Positions 34,494-45,925 of a DNA stretch of 64,000 nt are shown one piece after another. This DNA is from Quercus robur (lineage: Eukaryota > Streptophyta > Magnoliopsida > Fagales > Fagaceae): contig NC_065535.1 in NCBI RefSeq assembly GCF_932294415.1, positions 88,862,862 through 88,926,861 of the forward strand, given 5' to 3'. The notes beneath the pieces were generated by a model. That model did not search any database and was not told the origin of the DNA. It saw only the letters and a list, made by a program, of their open reading frames with translations. A program made the position numbers and the translations under genes. The first letter of the stretch is position 1; each line of letters starts with the position of its first letter.

Positions 34494-35159
34494 TGTTGGA
34501 ATGGCTTGAATTGTCACTAAGACATTAGCCAACAAACCCTTAAATGGCTTGCATGCTCATGTCAGAAAGTTTGGATGATATTCAACCAAATATCATGCGT
34601 GAAGAAATACAACAAGCTTGTATTTAAATGTTGTCTTGCATGAATTGTGAAAAAGGTAAGGAACAATATATACCTGACATGCAAACCAAATTTATGCTTT
34701 CTGCTTGTAGCTGAAATGAATGACTCCATTGGCAATAAATGTTGGCCATCTTCTTTTGGCATGATAAGTTTCATGTGCTGAAACTATTAATATTTCAACT
34801 AGATCTTTAGCTATAAATAGAGATGGAGCAAGAGAGGGTTTCTACGAGAGATATCAAAGAGCTTCTTCTATGTGTGTACCAGAGATAGGAAGCTAGAGTG
34901 TTCTGCAATTTTTGTCTAAATACAATAGGGTGTTCTTTATTTATTTGTGAGAGAACCAAGGGTGTATTTGGGATTTGGATTTGTGTGAGAGTATCTTTAA
35001 GCTGTTGTTGTAATCTCCAAAATTATAGTGAAACTTTATTATGTTGCCTCCAGTGGACATAGGCATATTGTCAAATCACGTAAATTCCTTGTATCATATT
35101 TTCTTCTCTCTCTTCTTTAACCTTTTGTAAACAGATTGTTTCATCGATTTTTCACAACA
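34494..35159 (+). mobile_element. solo LTR, Copia type
   Basis: A 666-bp unit starts TGTTGGAATGG and ends TTTTCACAACA (TGTTG..CAACA ends). It is flanked by an exact 5-bp duplication ATTAC (34489-34493 and 35160-35164). Inside, TATAAATAG at 34812-34820 is a likely promoter, and CCAGTGGACATAGGCATATTG with ACGTAAATTCCTTGTATC is the R/U5 pattern of many plant Copia LTRs. No primer-binding site or internal region follows, so it is a product of LTR-LTR recombination. Confidence 0.85.
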
Positions 35160-35164
35160 ATTAC

Positions 35165-35883
35165 AAATAGAGAGAGGAAGACTCTTCTCTTTCCATGGAC
35201 CCTAGGCAGTGGGATAGAAGAGGTGGGAATGGGAATCTTTCCCTCAAGATTTTTTACATGAATTAATGCGAATGCTCCTAGATGGACTATTTTTTATCTT
35301 ATCAATTTCTATTATTATCCCAAAGACTTTGGGTACGTGAGAAAGAGGAAAAAGAGAGTGAGGGGTTGGGGGGGGGGGGGGGGGAGTGCACATTGGGTGA
35401 AGTAAAAATTTACCAAAATATTCATTAGCATATATAGCTATTGTAGCATAGTTACTGTAGCACAAATGTACTTTTACACAATGAAATATAGACTAAAGTG
35501 TTTGTATTTTGGGGTTGATTGGGCAAATTTTGGGTCTTATGCTATTTTACAACAACTTATGCAAATGTTCTGACTACATTATGGACGACAAAATTAGCCT
35601 CCTTAGTTCTTATTCTTGTAATTTATAAAATATTCTCAAAAAGGAATTTAAAATAAGTTTAGTTTAATAAAAGGGCTTTTTACTCTTACACTTTTTTTTT
35701 TTCACATCCTGCTTCTTGTGTTAAAATGTAAACATTTAAAAATATAGAAATTTCTGCATCAAATGCAAATATTGACGTAAATTAATGTATGGAAGGAAGT
35801 GTAAAAGGATTTTTTTTTTCTTAACAATATTTCTATTCACCCATTAGGAAGACAGAAAACAATAACAGTTAAGGCATTAGGAG
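35165..35883. other. intergenic DNA with a 17-G run
   Basis: No gene is seen. A homopolymer of 17 G lies at 35368-35384, just after AGGGG. The 8 bases before 35884 (ATTAGGAG) are the left target duplication of the large hAT. Confidence 0.5.
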
Positions 35884-36010
35884 TAGGATTGAGCAAGGAC
35901 TCGACCCACCCAAAAACCCGACCCAACCCGACAGGTTTTGGGCAGGTTTGAGAATATTCGAGTCGGGTTTCGGGTCTTAATTTCGGGTTATTTTCGGGTT
36001 CGGGTCAGTG

Positions 36011-37541
36011 TCGGGTTAACGTCGGATCATATAAATATACTACTTCAAACTTTTTTTTTTTTTTGAAAAAACCCTACTCTGTTGTTGTTCTCTTTCCGCC
36101 TCCCTCAGGGCCTCAATTATCTCTGTGTAAGTCATCCTTCTCGTTTTGTGTTTGGTTTTAGATTTTGGATGGTGTTGTTGTGTTTGTGTGTGTGTGATAT
36201 GTTCACTCGCACTTTGTTACATGGGTTTCCTTTTGATTTTTTGTATGCTGAATGTATTTTTGATTTTTGGTTTTAGATTCTGTTACATGAGCAATATTCA
36301 ATAATGGGTTTATGTACTTATGGGTTCAATCTGAGTGCCTTCAAGTTTCAATTTTTTTTCATATATTCTATCTGGGTTTGTGGCTAAAGCCTTCAAGTTT
36401 CTTTTTTCTTTTTTTGCTTTCTGGGTTTACTCTCTCTTCACTCATTATACACAGTATTGGATTTGGACCCTTTAATTTTGCCAATTATCCAGTATCCACA
36501 CTTATCCATTTCAAGAAATGGTCATCTGGGTTTTCATTCCTCTTTTGAATACTGTCTCCCTCTTTAGCATTATGGCCACCTCACTTGTCCTTTTGTTTCA
36601 CTTTTCTTTTTCTACATGAAAATGTGAACTTTTTCCTATCTGGGTTAGCATTAGTGTTGTAAAAATTGTCATTTTTTCATGCAGGTTCACTTGTCAGTTA
36701 CTGTTTGGCAAATAGTCTTTCATTTGAGAGCTTTGAAGACAGTAGAGGACTAGAGGTGCTAAATATTTTGTTCTTTTTTTTTCTTTGGTGTACGTGCTCA
36801 AATATTATTGGCCTCCTATTTTAAGTTTGTGGAAAATTGACATATTGACTTCCACCACTTGTCTTAGTATTATCCCTAAGAGAAGATGTTAGAGAGCAAT
36901 AGAGCAAAAAGTTTCTTTTTGGTAGGAAGGAAGAACTTGTAGATCCTCTGATAGCCTTACTTACTCTTACATTTTACATTAAGATTAAGTTTTTGTTTGT
37001 TTTGCCAATTTTATTAGGCTTTATTGATTAAATGGAATTTTTATAATTCAACTGTAGTTATAGTTTGCTTTTTTGTTTTGTTAGTTTAGTGCGTTATAAT
37101 CATGTTTCTTTTGTTGTATTTATAAGTTATTGGTTGCTATATGTGAAGTTTTCAAAAGTATACTCTAATAGATTTCGATTCCTAAATTATAAATTATAAA
37201 TTATCCAATCATACAAAGATCTTAAAATAGATTGCTTAAGAATTTTATTTGTGCATCAAAAGTTCTATTGTTTCTGTCTTTGCCAAATTCTCCACAATAC
37301 ACAAAATATTACTACATGCAATACCTTGGTGTTTTAAGGTTTGATGTTTCTGTAATTTGTTTATGAAATTGTTGTGTGGATTGATTTTCTTGGATAATTT
37401 TTTTTTATGGGTTTTTTTTCTTTGGTTGTAATAGTTGCTACTACTCTAATAGAACTATAAACAAATGATTACGCTTTTATACATACATACATACATATCT
37501 CTCTCTCTCTCTCTCTATGTTTTTCTTTTGTGAATGCATTG
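36011..37541 (+). other. 5' non-coding part of the outer hAT
   Basis: It contains a pyrimidine-rich leader (about 36070-36130) and intron-like T-rich sequence up to the LTR insertion. Short repeats CATACATACATA and (TC)n lie at 37483-37517. By comparison with the inner hAT, where a spliced leader precedes the ATG, this is 5' UTR and intron. No coding region is supported. Confidence 0.5.
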
Positions 37542-38369
37542 TGTTAGGTTCTAAAGACTTAGGTTTTTATGTATTTAGAACTCTAATGTGTATTGTTGGC
37601 AAACCATGATCAAAACAATATGTTTAGAAGTGTTTAGTCTTGCTCAAAGTTGTATCTTTTATGTAAAGTTGGAATCGAGCTAATGCAGAAGTTACTGTGC
37701 ATTTTGGCCTGGCTCGATCGATCGAAACTTAGGCTCGATCAATCGAATTTCAGGCAGAATGCGTTTTTTCTACAGATTTCCAACTCAGCCCTAGTTATTT
37801 AAAACGTTTAGGGTTTTCTATTTAAAACGTTTTAGTGTTGCTCATATTGCTGTTTGTGTAAATCTTTTGTGAGATCTAGAGGAGCTTTCCTTTACACAAA
37901 TTTAGGGTTTTCAAGAAGGAGATTTTATCTACACCTTGATGATCAACTCGGTTGCTGCTATTGAAACTTAAAGAAACACAAGCGGGTGTGCTTATATCTG
38001 GTGATGAATCCAAGAAAGAAGGAGTCCATGGATTCGGAGCTTGCACATGGTCGTGTCAGTAAGTTCTACTGGTAGGTAGCAATAAGAAGTCGAGCGTGGG
38101 GGCTTGTAAGTCTTATTGTATGAATTTCGATTCTTTCAAGATAGTGGATTCAAGTTTACCTTGAGGATAGCTAGGTCAAATCCTCCCTAGATTTTTACCG
38201 ATTTGGTTTCCTGGGTGATCATATCTTTGTGTTATTTATCTTTCCGCTGCTTTGCATGATATGATCTCTGTGATTGTGATAATCTAGATTTGTTAAATTG
38301 GACTAAGTAACAATTTGGCTAATTATCTAGGTTAATTCAATTGTGTTTTAATGGGTCTAAAAATCTTCA
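37542..38369 (+). repeat. 5' LTR of the gag-only element
   Basis: It starts TGTTAGGTTCTAAAGAC and ends AAATCTTCA, just before the primer site. It carries GATCGATCGAAA palindromic words. Compared with the 3' LTR it lacks about 30 bp around 37825, including the only TATAAAA. Confidence 0.9.
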
Positions 38370-38371
38370 AG

Positions 38372-38383
38372 TGGTATCAGAGC
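38372..38383 (+). other. primer-binding site of the LTR element
   Basis: TGGTATCAGAGC, two bases after the 5' LTR, is the standard plant LTR primer site complementary to the 3' end of initiator methionine tRNA. Confidence 0.85.
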
Positions 38384-38442
38384 GGGTTGCTCTATTGTTG
38401 TTGATCTTTTGATCACTGAGCTGATCCTTGACCCCTGTTGTC

Positions 38443-40297
38443 ATGGAACACGGACACTCTCTAGTTATTCCTCCTCACTTTGATGGGAATAATTATGCTT
38501 ATTGGAAAGTAAGGATGAAAGCATTCCTGAAATCAATTGATTAGAAAGTCTGGAACTCCGTTGAATACGGATGGGAGAAGCCCACTACTCCTGTTAGTGA
38601 GTGGGAAATTTCTCAAAAAGAAGCAGCCGCGTTCAATAGCAAGGCTATGAATGCTATCTTTAACACTGTTTCTATGGAGGAATTTAAGAGAATCTCTAAT
38701 GTTGAGGTTACTCATACTGCTTGGAATATCCTCCAGACTGTGCATGAAGGCACAAAGGCTGTCAAAATCAATAAATTGCAGCAATTGACTTCTAAATTTG
38801 AAAGCATTAGGATGTTTGATGATAAATCTTTTGATGAATTCTATGCTAAATTGAATGATATTGTTAATTCTGCTTTTAACTTGGGTGAAATCTATGATCA
38901 ACCTAAAATTGTTAGGAAGATTCTTAGATCTTTAACTGAAGACTTTAGACCCAAGGTGACTGTCATTACTAAAAGTAAGGATGTGGACTCCATCCCTGTT
39001 GATGAACTTGTAGGATCTCTTCAATCTTATGAGTTGGACCTACCCAAAACTAACAAATCCAAATCAATGGCTCTTAAGTCAGTTGATGATGTTGAGATTG
39101 GTGGATTTGATGATGAGCTCTCTGCTACAGAGATTGCTTACCTTGCCAAGAACTTTAGAAACTTTCTCAAGAATAGTAACAGAAAGGTAAGAGGCATGAA
39201 CACTACTAAACCTAGAAACTTTAGGAAGAATGATCCCACTAAGGTTAACAATAATGATAAACCTAGAGAAAAAGTAGGTCAATCTTCTAATAATTCTATG
39301 GGTCCTCAGTGTTTTGGATGTCAAGGGTATGGTCACATGAAATCTAAATGTCCTACCTATTTGAAGTCTAAGGGTAAGGCTATTGCTGTAACCCTTAGTG
39401 ATGGTGAAGTTTCTGATAATGAGTCTGATTGTGACGAAGATGGAAACTTCATTGCTTTCATTGCTAATGCTGTAGTCAATGAGAGCATATCTGCTAAAAA
39501 GAACCCTTCTGATGGGGAACTCTCTGAGGATGCAAATTTTCAAGAGGCCTACAATAAACTTTGCAAAGTTGCTGTAAAGGATGCTATGAATGTTGAACTT
39601 GGCCTGAAGAAAATTGAATCTCTTAAGCTTGATAAGAAGAATTTGCTTGTAAAACTGTTTGATACTAATGAACTTTTGAACAATGTGAAAACTGAGAATA
39701 TGCTTTTGCTTGATAAAGTTAAATCTTTGGAACTTGATTTATCTGTTGCTAGATCTGCTAGTTCTAAATTTGATCAAATGCTAAGTGTTCAAAAGTCTCT
39801 TTCTGACAAATCTGGATTAGGTTATGTTGAAAGCATCTCTGTGTCTGCTCCCCATTCCACAAATTTTGTCCCTTCATCTTCCTCTGAACCTTCTGTGAGT
39901 AAGATTTTGAGTGAAACTATCAAACCCCCTGTGAGTGAGGTTGTCAAACCCATAGAAGTTTTATCATCTAAGAAGATTAGGGTTGATCTGAAATAGTCTA
40001 AGCCTAAGAAGCCTACCCTATCTAAGGACAAGACACATGATAAACCTGTATAAGTTTGTCATTTTTTGTGGAAAGTCTGGATACATACGTCCAAATTGTT
40101 ACAAGTTGCAAGCTGCAAAAAGAGCAAACAAACCAAAAGTACCTGTGCCTCAAGCACAAGATCCTATGGTACTCATTGGTGAATTGGTAAAGGTTTTAAA
40201 CTTTTATTCCAATCCTGGAGTTGGTAATCATTCCCATGTGAATAAGAACTCCAATGCTCATGGTGTATCTAAAAGGTTTTGGATGCAAAAGACTTGA
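38443..40297 (+). pseudogene. Gag protein with zinc knuckles, broken by stops and a frameshift
   Basis: ATG 38443 begins MEHGHSLVIPPHFDGNNYAY, the usual start of plant Copia/SIRE gag (DUF4219/UBN2-like). The capsid-like region has VTHTAWNILQTVHEGT and LTSKFESIRM. A zinc knuckle CFGCQGYGHMKSKC lies at 39310-39351. A coiled-coil-like stretch follows (MNVELGLKKIESLKLD). A second knuckle, GKSGYIRPNCYKL, is in a shifted frame at 40064-40108. Lesions are TAG 38542-38544 (in place of Trp), TAG 39994-39996, TAA 40051-40053 and an extra T in the run near 40062. Gag forms the particle that packages element RNA. It ends at TGA about 40295 with no protease after it. Confidence 0.88.
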
Positions 40298-42286
40298 ACT
40301 AATTGAGTCTTTTTGACATGGTCCTTGTGCTTCATTGCTCTACCTTTTGTGACCATTGTTTTTTTTTTTTTTTTTTTTTTTTTGGTTTCTAGGATCTGCA
40401 TTGCATAACATTCATGCATTTCATTCTAAGTTTTTTTTAATAAAAAAAAAAGGAAGAAAAATGAAGCAAATTGTGTTTTGTACTATTTTCTTAGTTTTTG
40501 AGAACAACGTTGGTCAATTTATTTTCACATAACATGTCTTTTGTACCTTATTTAGTTTTGATGAGCTTACTTATTGCACATTACTAGTTGAAGCTTTGTA
40601 GTGCATGTTGTGTGGGAAAGATGTTTATGATTTTTCATCACTTTGTCTTGATCTTGAAGTCACATGTTTTTGACTGTCGGACTTAAACTTTTAGAGAAAT
40701 GCATAAATAACCATCTCACCACTGTTCATTAGCCAATCATGAACACCTTAGTGCATTTTGTAAGATTTTGTGCTCGAGAAAGTGTAGTACATGCACAAAA
40801 AGAACATAAGGTGTAGCCTCGGTTTAATTGCTTAATACTTAAAATTGGTGTGTACTATTAGGCTTGATGTCAAAATCACATAATTAAAATTGGTGTGTAC
40901 ATTATCCTGGCCTTTTAATAAGTTTCTGAATGAATTAAAATTGGTGTGTATATTATGAGGCATAATTCAAGAAACTTACATGATTGCAAGCTTATGATCT
41001 AGGAGATGTAAGAGTTATATGATGTAACTCTTTAGGTGATAGTCTCTTTTAAATTCTATGTGATGAATTTTGTAGACTTTGTGGTTGATTGCTATTCACA
41101 TATCACCTCACATGTATCTCAAGCTTTTGCTAGTTGCACACACTACACAAGTTACTCTTTGCTAAACATTGTACATGTTATTGTGTGTGTTCATGGTTTG
41201 ACCAACCAAGTTTTGCAAATACTTTGAATTTTGTGCAAAATTGAATTAATGCTTGAAAATTTATGGAGAATGCAAGAAATTTTAAATTTGGGAATTTTGG
41301 GCTTAAATTCTTGTTTTTGAAAATCATATCATCACATACTCATGCATTTTGTTCCTTATGTCAATGCTGTGAGTTGTTCCTAAATGTCTTTTCAAAAACT
41401 ATGTTTTTTTTCTCAAACTTTGTGAGCCTCTGTCCATTTCGATTGATCCAACCTAATTTTCGATCAATCGAAATTGTTTTAAATTTTTTAAAGAGCCTCT
41501 GTCTATTTCGATCGATCGAAACTGATTTTTGATTAATCAAAACTCGTGAATCAGGTTTTTAAAAATATCAGTTTTGACTTGTTCCTCTCACTTTTTCAAA
41601 ACTTTCTCTCTCTCTCTCTCTGACATGGCAAGGCTCCACTGAGATTTTTTTGTCGTTTTCTTCCATTTTTCTTGCAAGGAATCTCTCTCCCTAAGCCGGT
41701 ATGTCCATATTACCCTCTCTTTTTCATTTATTTTCTGTTTTACATGCATTTTTTCCATGCATTGAAGGGTTATTTTCGGACTTAGCATATTTTGGGGTTT
41801 TTGATGATTCACACCGTATTTTGTGAAATTGATCATTGGGTTTTTTTTCTAGGATGTTATAATCATGATCCTTGTGGTTTAATTTGATCAATGTTGTGGT
41901 TTTTGAGGAATTGAAAATTCTAGGGCTTGTAATTAACCCGAATTGGGGATTTTGTTCAAATTTGGTTAAATTGATGAAATTGGCTTGTTGATTTGATGTA
42001 ATTGGTCATTATTTTCTAAAATCTATCTTGTATGATGATCAATTAGTCCATTTCTTTCAAATTGATCAAGTGGTTTTTCAAAAATTTGGGGTTTTTGTGT
42101 TAGAAACTCTATGCTCAAGCCAATTTTGTGAATTTGAACTTAATTGCACTGCATTAGGACATGCATCATGCCATTTAATTTGTTCATGCATCATATAAAT
42201 TTTTGTTCTATATTTTTTTTGTACTAACTTGCAATCTGCCCTTGGTGTTTTTTTTATTTTGTTCCTTTACTTTGTGTCTTGGTCCT
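40298..42286. other. non-coding spacer of the LTR element
   Basis: No pol motifs were found. It contains a poly-T run (40359-40383), three spaced copies of AATTGGTGTGTA (about 40845, 40888, 40940), and two copies of a CCTCTGTC(C/T)ATTTCGAT unit with CGATCGATCGAAA palindromes (about 41427-41545) like those in the LTRs. A (CT)n run is at 41604-41622. Confidence 0.6.
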
Positions 42287-42298
42287 TATCCTAGCACC

Positions 42299-43354
42299 AT
42301 ACCTACGAAAACTAGAGCCCATAGGACACCTTCCACTTCCTCTGAGTCTCCCTCTAGGAGTGAGGTGTTTAGAAATGATAAAAGCAGAGAGACCTTTGAG
42401 ACTTTGAACTGTAAGCGTAAGATTTAGGCTGAGCATGCTGTGATTTTAGATGAGATTGATCTGGCCATTCGGGCTAACTTTGAGTCTAGAGGTTGGTTGT
42501 CTCTCTTAGAGATAGATCATCCACCCCCGACCGCCCTGATTAGAGAGTTCTTCTCGAATCTCTCTTGCCACGTCTATGATTCCAACATCCTTGTTAGGAG
42601 TTGGATACGAGGTGTTGAGTTCACCATTACCCCTCGGGTAGTGCCTGAAACTCTTGGGGTTCCGATTGTTTGGGAGCCTGACTATCCCTATGATGAGTCT
42701 CCTCCCTTAGATGTTGTCATGTCATACATCACTGGGTCTTTTATCTAGTGGGGTTCTGATCCTCAGATTACATCCGCTGAGCTTACCGAGACTGCCTATC
42801 TTTTCTTTAGGATAGCGTGTCATTCGTTGTGGCCTATTTCTCATCTCCACACCATCCCTCTAGAGCGATGTGTGTTTTTGTATGCGTTTGTTTCTGGTGC
42901 GTCTATCGATTTCCCTCATATGTTCCTTCGTTCTTTGAACGAGGTTCATAAGAGTTCTGCCGTAGGGCATGCGCTTATCCATCCTATTTTCATTCATAGG
43001 ATTTTGCTGTTTCTAGGTCTAGATGGTTTTCCTTCTAGTGAGCCTGTTCATATTGTTGTTCTCATAGATGCCACCTTTCTTAGGCAGAAAACTGCTCACT
43101 TGAGAGTTGCTCATTCGCGTCCTAGAGTTGTGTCATCTGGTTTTGTTCCCCCTCCTCCCTCTTCTACAGGTGCTGATGCTGATGTTCCTCCACCGACTAG
43201 TTCGGATGATTCAGACATTCGACATACGTTGGATCATGTCTTGACCGTTCAGGTGGCTTATGGACAGATTTTGGTGGACGTGCTCGATGAGATCCGTGCT
43301 TTATGTGCAAAGTTGGCACAATTTAGACGATCTTCACCGCCACCTCCCTTTTGA
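42299..43354 (+). pseudogene. Transposase_32-like (putative plant transposon protein) ORF, two in-frame stops
   Basis: One frame runs from an ATA codon at 42299, probably a lost ATG, to TGA 43352-43354. It is interrupted by TAG at 42425-42427 and 42746-42748. It reads PTKTRAHRTPSTSSES, then ANFESRGWLSLLEIDHP, LIREFFSNLSCHV, VRSWIRGVEFTITPRVVPE and TLGVPIVWEPDYPY. This pattern is that of the plant domain named Transposase_32 in Pfam. After it come HPIFIHRILLFLGL and a Pro/Ser-rich tail with a helical end. Its function is unknown. It is often found in plant LTR elements near the 3' end, in the place of an env-like gene. Both stops fit Gln or Trp codons changed by transition. Confidence 0.7.
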
Positions 43355-43898
43355 TGATGGATTTTGTTTGCCCTTTGGTATTCCATCACAAAAAGGGGGA
43401 GTACATATTTGAGCATATTTGAGCTTGTAGAGTTTTTGTCTTCAGGGGGAGAGTATTTTTGTTGGTTGGAGCTTGTGGAGTTTAGATTGTATCTAGGTGT
43501 TTCACATTGTATTTTTATCTTTTTAGCTCTTGCTATATTTTTGTTGGGATATTCATGTTAGAGGGAGTCTTTTTTTTTGCTTTATATGTTTCTTGTTTTC
43601 AACTGTTTATTGATTTATATTTATGAGTTTTTCATTGATATATGTCTTTATTGCTTGATGTTTGAAATCAAGAATTTATTTTGTTTACTTATATTTTTCT
43701 ACACATGCGGTTATGCATTTTGTTTAGTGTTTCAGGAAATATACAGGTTGATTCAATTAAGCTGTTGTCTACACTTGCAACTGATGGATAGTAGTTAGGA
43801 TTGAGTTTGTTTTATGAGCATTTGTTTTGTAAAGGGCTTTTATTTGTAAACTTTGAACTTCTAGTTGTGTTTTGTCACGGATTGCCAAATGGGGAGTT

Positions 43899-44752
43899 TG
43901 TTAGGTTCTAAAGACTTAAGTTTTTATGTATTTAGAACTCTAATATGTATTGTTGGCAAACCATGATCAAAATAATATGTTTAGAAGTGTTTAGTCTTGC
44001 TCAAAGTTGTATCTTTTATGTAAAGCTGGAATCAAGCTAATACAGAAGTTACTGTGCATTTCGGTTTGGCTTAATCAATCGAAGCTTTGGCTCGATCGAT
44101 CAAATCTCGGGCAAAATGCATTTTTTCTGCAGATTTCCAACTCAGCCCTAGTTGTTTAAAACGTTTAGGGTTTTCTATTTTGTCCTAAGTATAAAATGCA
44201 AACTCTAGCCACGTTTTAGTGTTGCTCATATTGCTGTTTGTGTAAATCTCTTATGAGATCTAGAGGAGCTTTCCTTTACACAAACTTAGGGTTTTCAAGG
44301 AGAAGATTTTATCTACACCTTGATGATCAACTCGGTTGCTGCCATTGAACCTTAAAGAAACACAAGCGAATGTGCTTGTATCTGGTGGTGAATTCAAGAA
44401 AGAAGGAGTCCGTGGATTCGGAGCTTGCACATGGTCATGTTAGTAAGTTCTACTGGTGGGTAGCAATAAGAAGTGTGCGTGGGGGCTTGTAAGTCTTATT
44501 GTATGAATTTCGATTCTTTCAAGATAGTGGATTCAAATTTACCTTGAGGATAGCTAGGTCAAATCCTCCCCAGGTTTTTACCGGTTTGGTTTTCTAGGTG
44601 ATCATATCTTTGTGTTATTTATTTTTCCGCTGCTTTGCATGATATGATCTCTGTGATTGTGATAACCTAGATTTGTTAAATTGGACTAAGTAACAACTTG
44701 GCTAATTACCTAGGTTAATTCAATTGTGTTTTAAGGGGTCTAAAAACCTTCG
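43899..44752 (+). repeat. 3' LTR of the gag-only element
   Basis: It aligns with the 5' LTR along its length with scattered substitutions and starts TGTTAGGTTCTAAAGAC. Its last base pair reads CG where the 5' LTR has CA. It keeps GTCCTAAGTATAAAATGC (about 44182-44200), a likely TATA box. Confidence 0.9.
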
Positions 44753-44792
44753 AATTGTTTAATGATTGATTTGTTTTGTATGGTACTAGGTC

Positions 44793-45405
44793 ATGGATTC
44801 AATGGAGCCTACACAACCTGATGTTGCCACTACAAGACCAACCATGAGACCTCCTCGTCCACTGCAGGTGATATCTTCTTCTAAACATAATAAGAGAAAA
44901 TCACCATCAACGGCTTGAGACCACTTTGAGAAGTTTATAGATGAGGAAGGTAGAACTAGGGCAAGATGTATATATTGTAGCAAGGCATACATGGCTGATA
45001 GCAAAATTTATGGGACATCTAATTTAAAAAACCATACACCCATTTGTCCTGAATATCTTTTTAATGAATTGCATGATGGACAAGACCCATTGTCCAAGGA
45101 TGTAGAGGAGGGAAATCTAGTGCCTAGGACTTTTACAAATGTTGTGGGTAGAAAATTTCTAGCTGAGATGATCATATTGGATGAGCTTCCATTTAGGTTT
45201 ATAGAGAATCAAGGATTTAGAAGGTTTTGTAATATCTTCCAACCTAATTTTAATATCCCATCTTGCTTCACGGTAGCTAAAGATGTGAGTCGGATTTATT
45301 TTGAAGAGAAGAATAAGTTGAGAAATGCCTTGAGAGGCCATAAGCTTTGTCTTACCATTGACACATGGAGTTCAATACAAATTTTAATTACATGTGTCTT
45401 ACTTG
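44793..45405 (+). pseudogene. outer hAT transposase, N-terminal part with BED zinc finger
   Basis: ATG 44793 follows the acceptor-like GGTACTAG|GTC, the same context as in the inner hAT (47143). A short N-terminus (MDSMEPTQPDVATT) leads to a BED finger, DHFEKFIDEEG, CIYCSKAYMADSKIYGTSN and NHTPICP, with its Cys and His ligands in place. TGA at 44917-44919 replaces the Trp that normally precedes DHF. The region LVPRTFTNVVGRKFLAEMII and DTWSS (first catalytic Asp of the RNase H-like fold) follows. A 1-bp loss near 45380 shifts the frame, and the inner hAT interrupts the gene at 45406. Confidence 0.85.
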
Positions 45406-45693
45406 TAGGGCTGTCCAGCGGTTCTTTGACCCGTCCAAACCGACCAGGTCCGATCGACCCGCATCCCAACGGATGAACCTGAAACCTGTAGTGAGTCGGA
45501 TTCGGGTGTATTTCTTTCAAAACCCGATTATTCGGGTCGGGTAGCGGTTTAAGGAAGAAAAAACCCGCATTACCCGACTCGACCGATATTAAAAAAAAAA
45601 AAAAAAAAAAGCTAATTCAGCACTTAGTTTACCCGTGAAGACTGAGTCACTGAAGGGTGCTGTCCAGGACTGAAATGAGGAGACTGATTGGAC

Positions 45694-45925
45694 TTAAAGC
45701 ACTCAGTTTTTTTTTTTGTTTTACACGCTAAGTTCAAATCAGCCTACTTGCTCCTAAGATTTTTACACACCAAGCAATCATGGTCGTTCGATTTGAGCGT
45801 GATCAACGGTTAAAGCACTCAGTTTTTTTTTTGTTTTACACGCTAAGTTCAAATCAACCTACTTGCTCCTAAGATTTTTACACACAAAGCAATCATGGCC
45901 GTCCGATTTGAGCGTGATCAACGGT
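45694..45925 (+). repeat. 116-bp tandem duplication in the 5' region of the inner hAT
   Basis: AAAGCACTCAGTTTTTTTTT begins at 45696 and again at 45812. The two copies share TACTTGCTCCTAAGATTTTT and TTTGAGCGTGATCAACGGT with few differences. This lies in the inferred promoter/leader region. Confidence 0.85.

Larger units (their letters stand above)
37542..44752 (+). mobile_element. non-autonomous Copia-type LTR retrotransposon with gag and a Transposase_32-like ORF, no pol
   Basis: It is bounded by LTRs at 37542-38369 and 43899-44752. The flanking 5 bases are CATTG (37537-37541) and AATTG (44753-44757), a target duplication with one change. A primer-binding site TGGTATCAGAGC (initiator Met tRNA type) starts at 38372, and a polypurine tract TGGGGAG precedes the 3' LTR. 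Other AAAAGGGGGAG tracts occur at 43390-43400 and 43445-43452, as in SIRE-like elements. No protease, integrase, RT or RNase H motif is seen between gag and the second ORF. It sits in the leader intron of the outer hAT. Confidence 0.88.

Noticed and set aside
42254-42436. Minus-strand frame over the start of the Transposase_32-like ORF
   Set aside because: Shadow of the plus-strand coding region.
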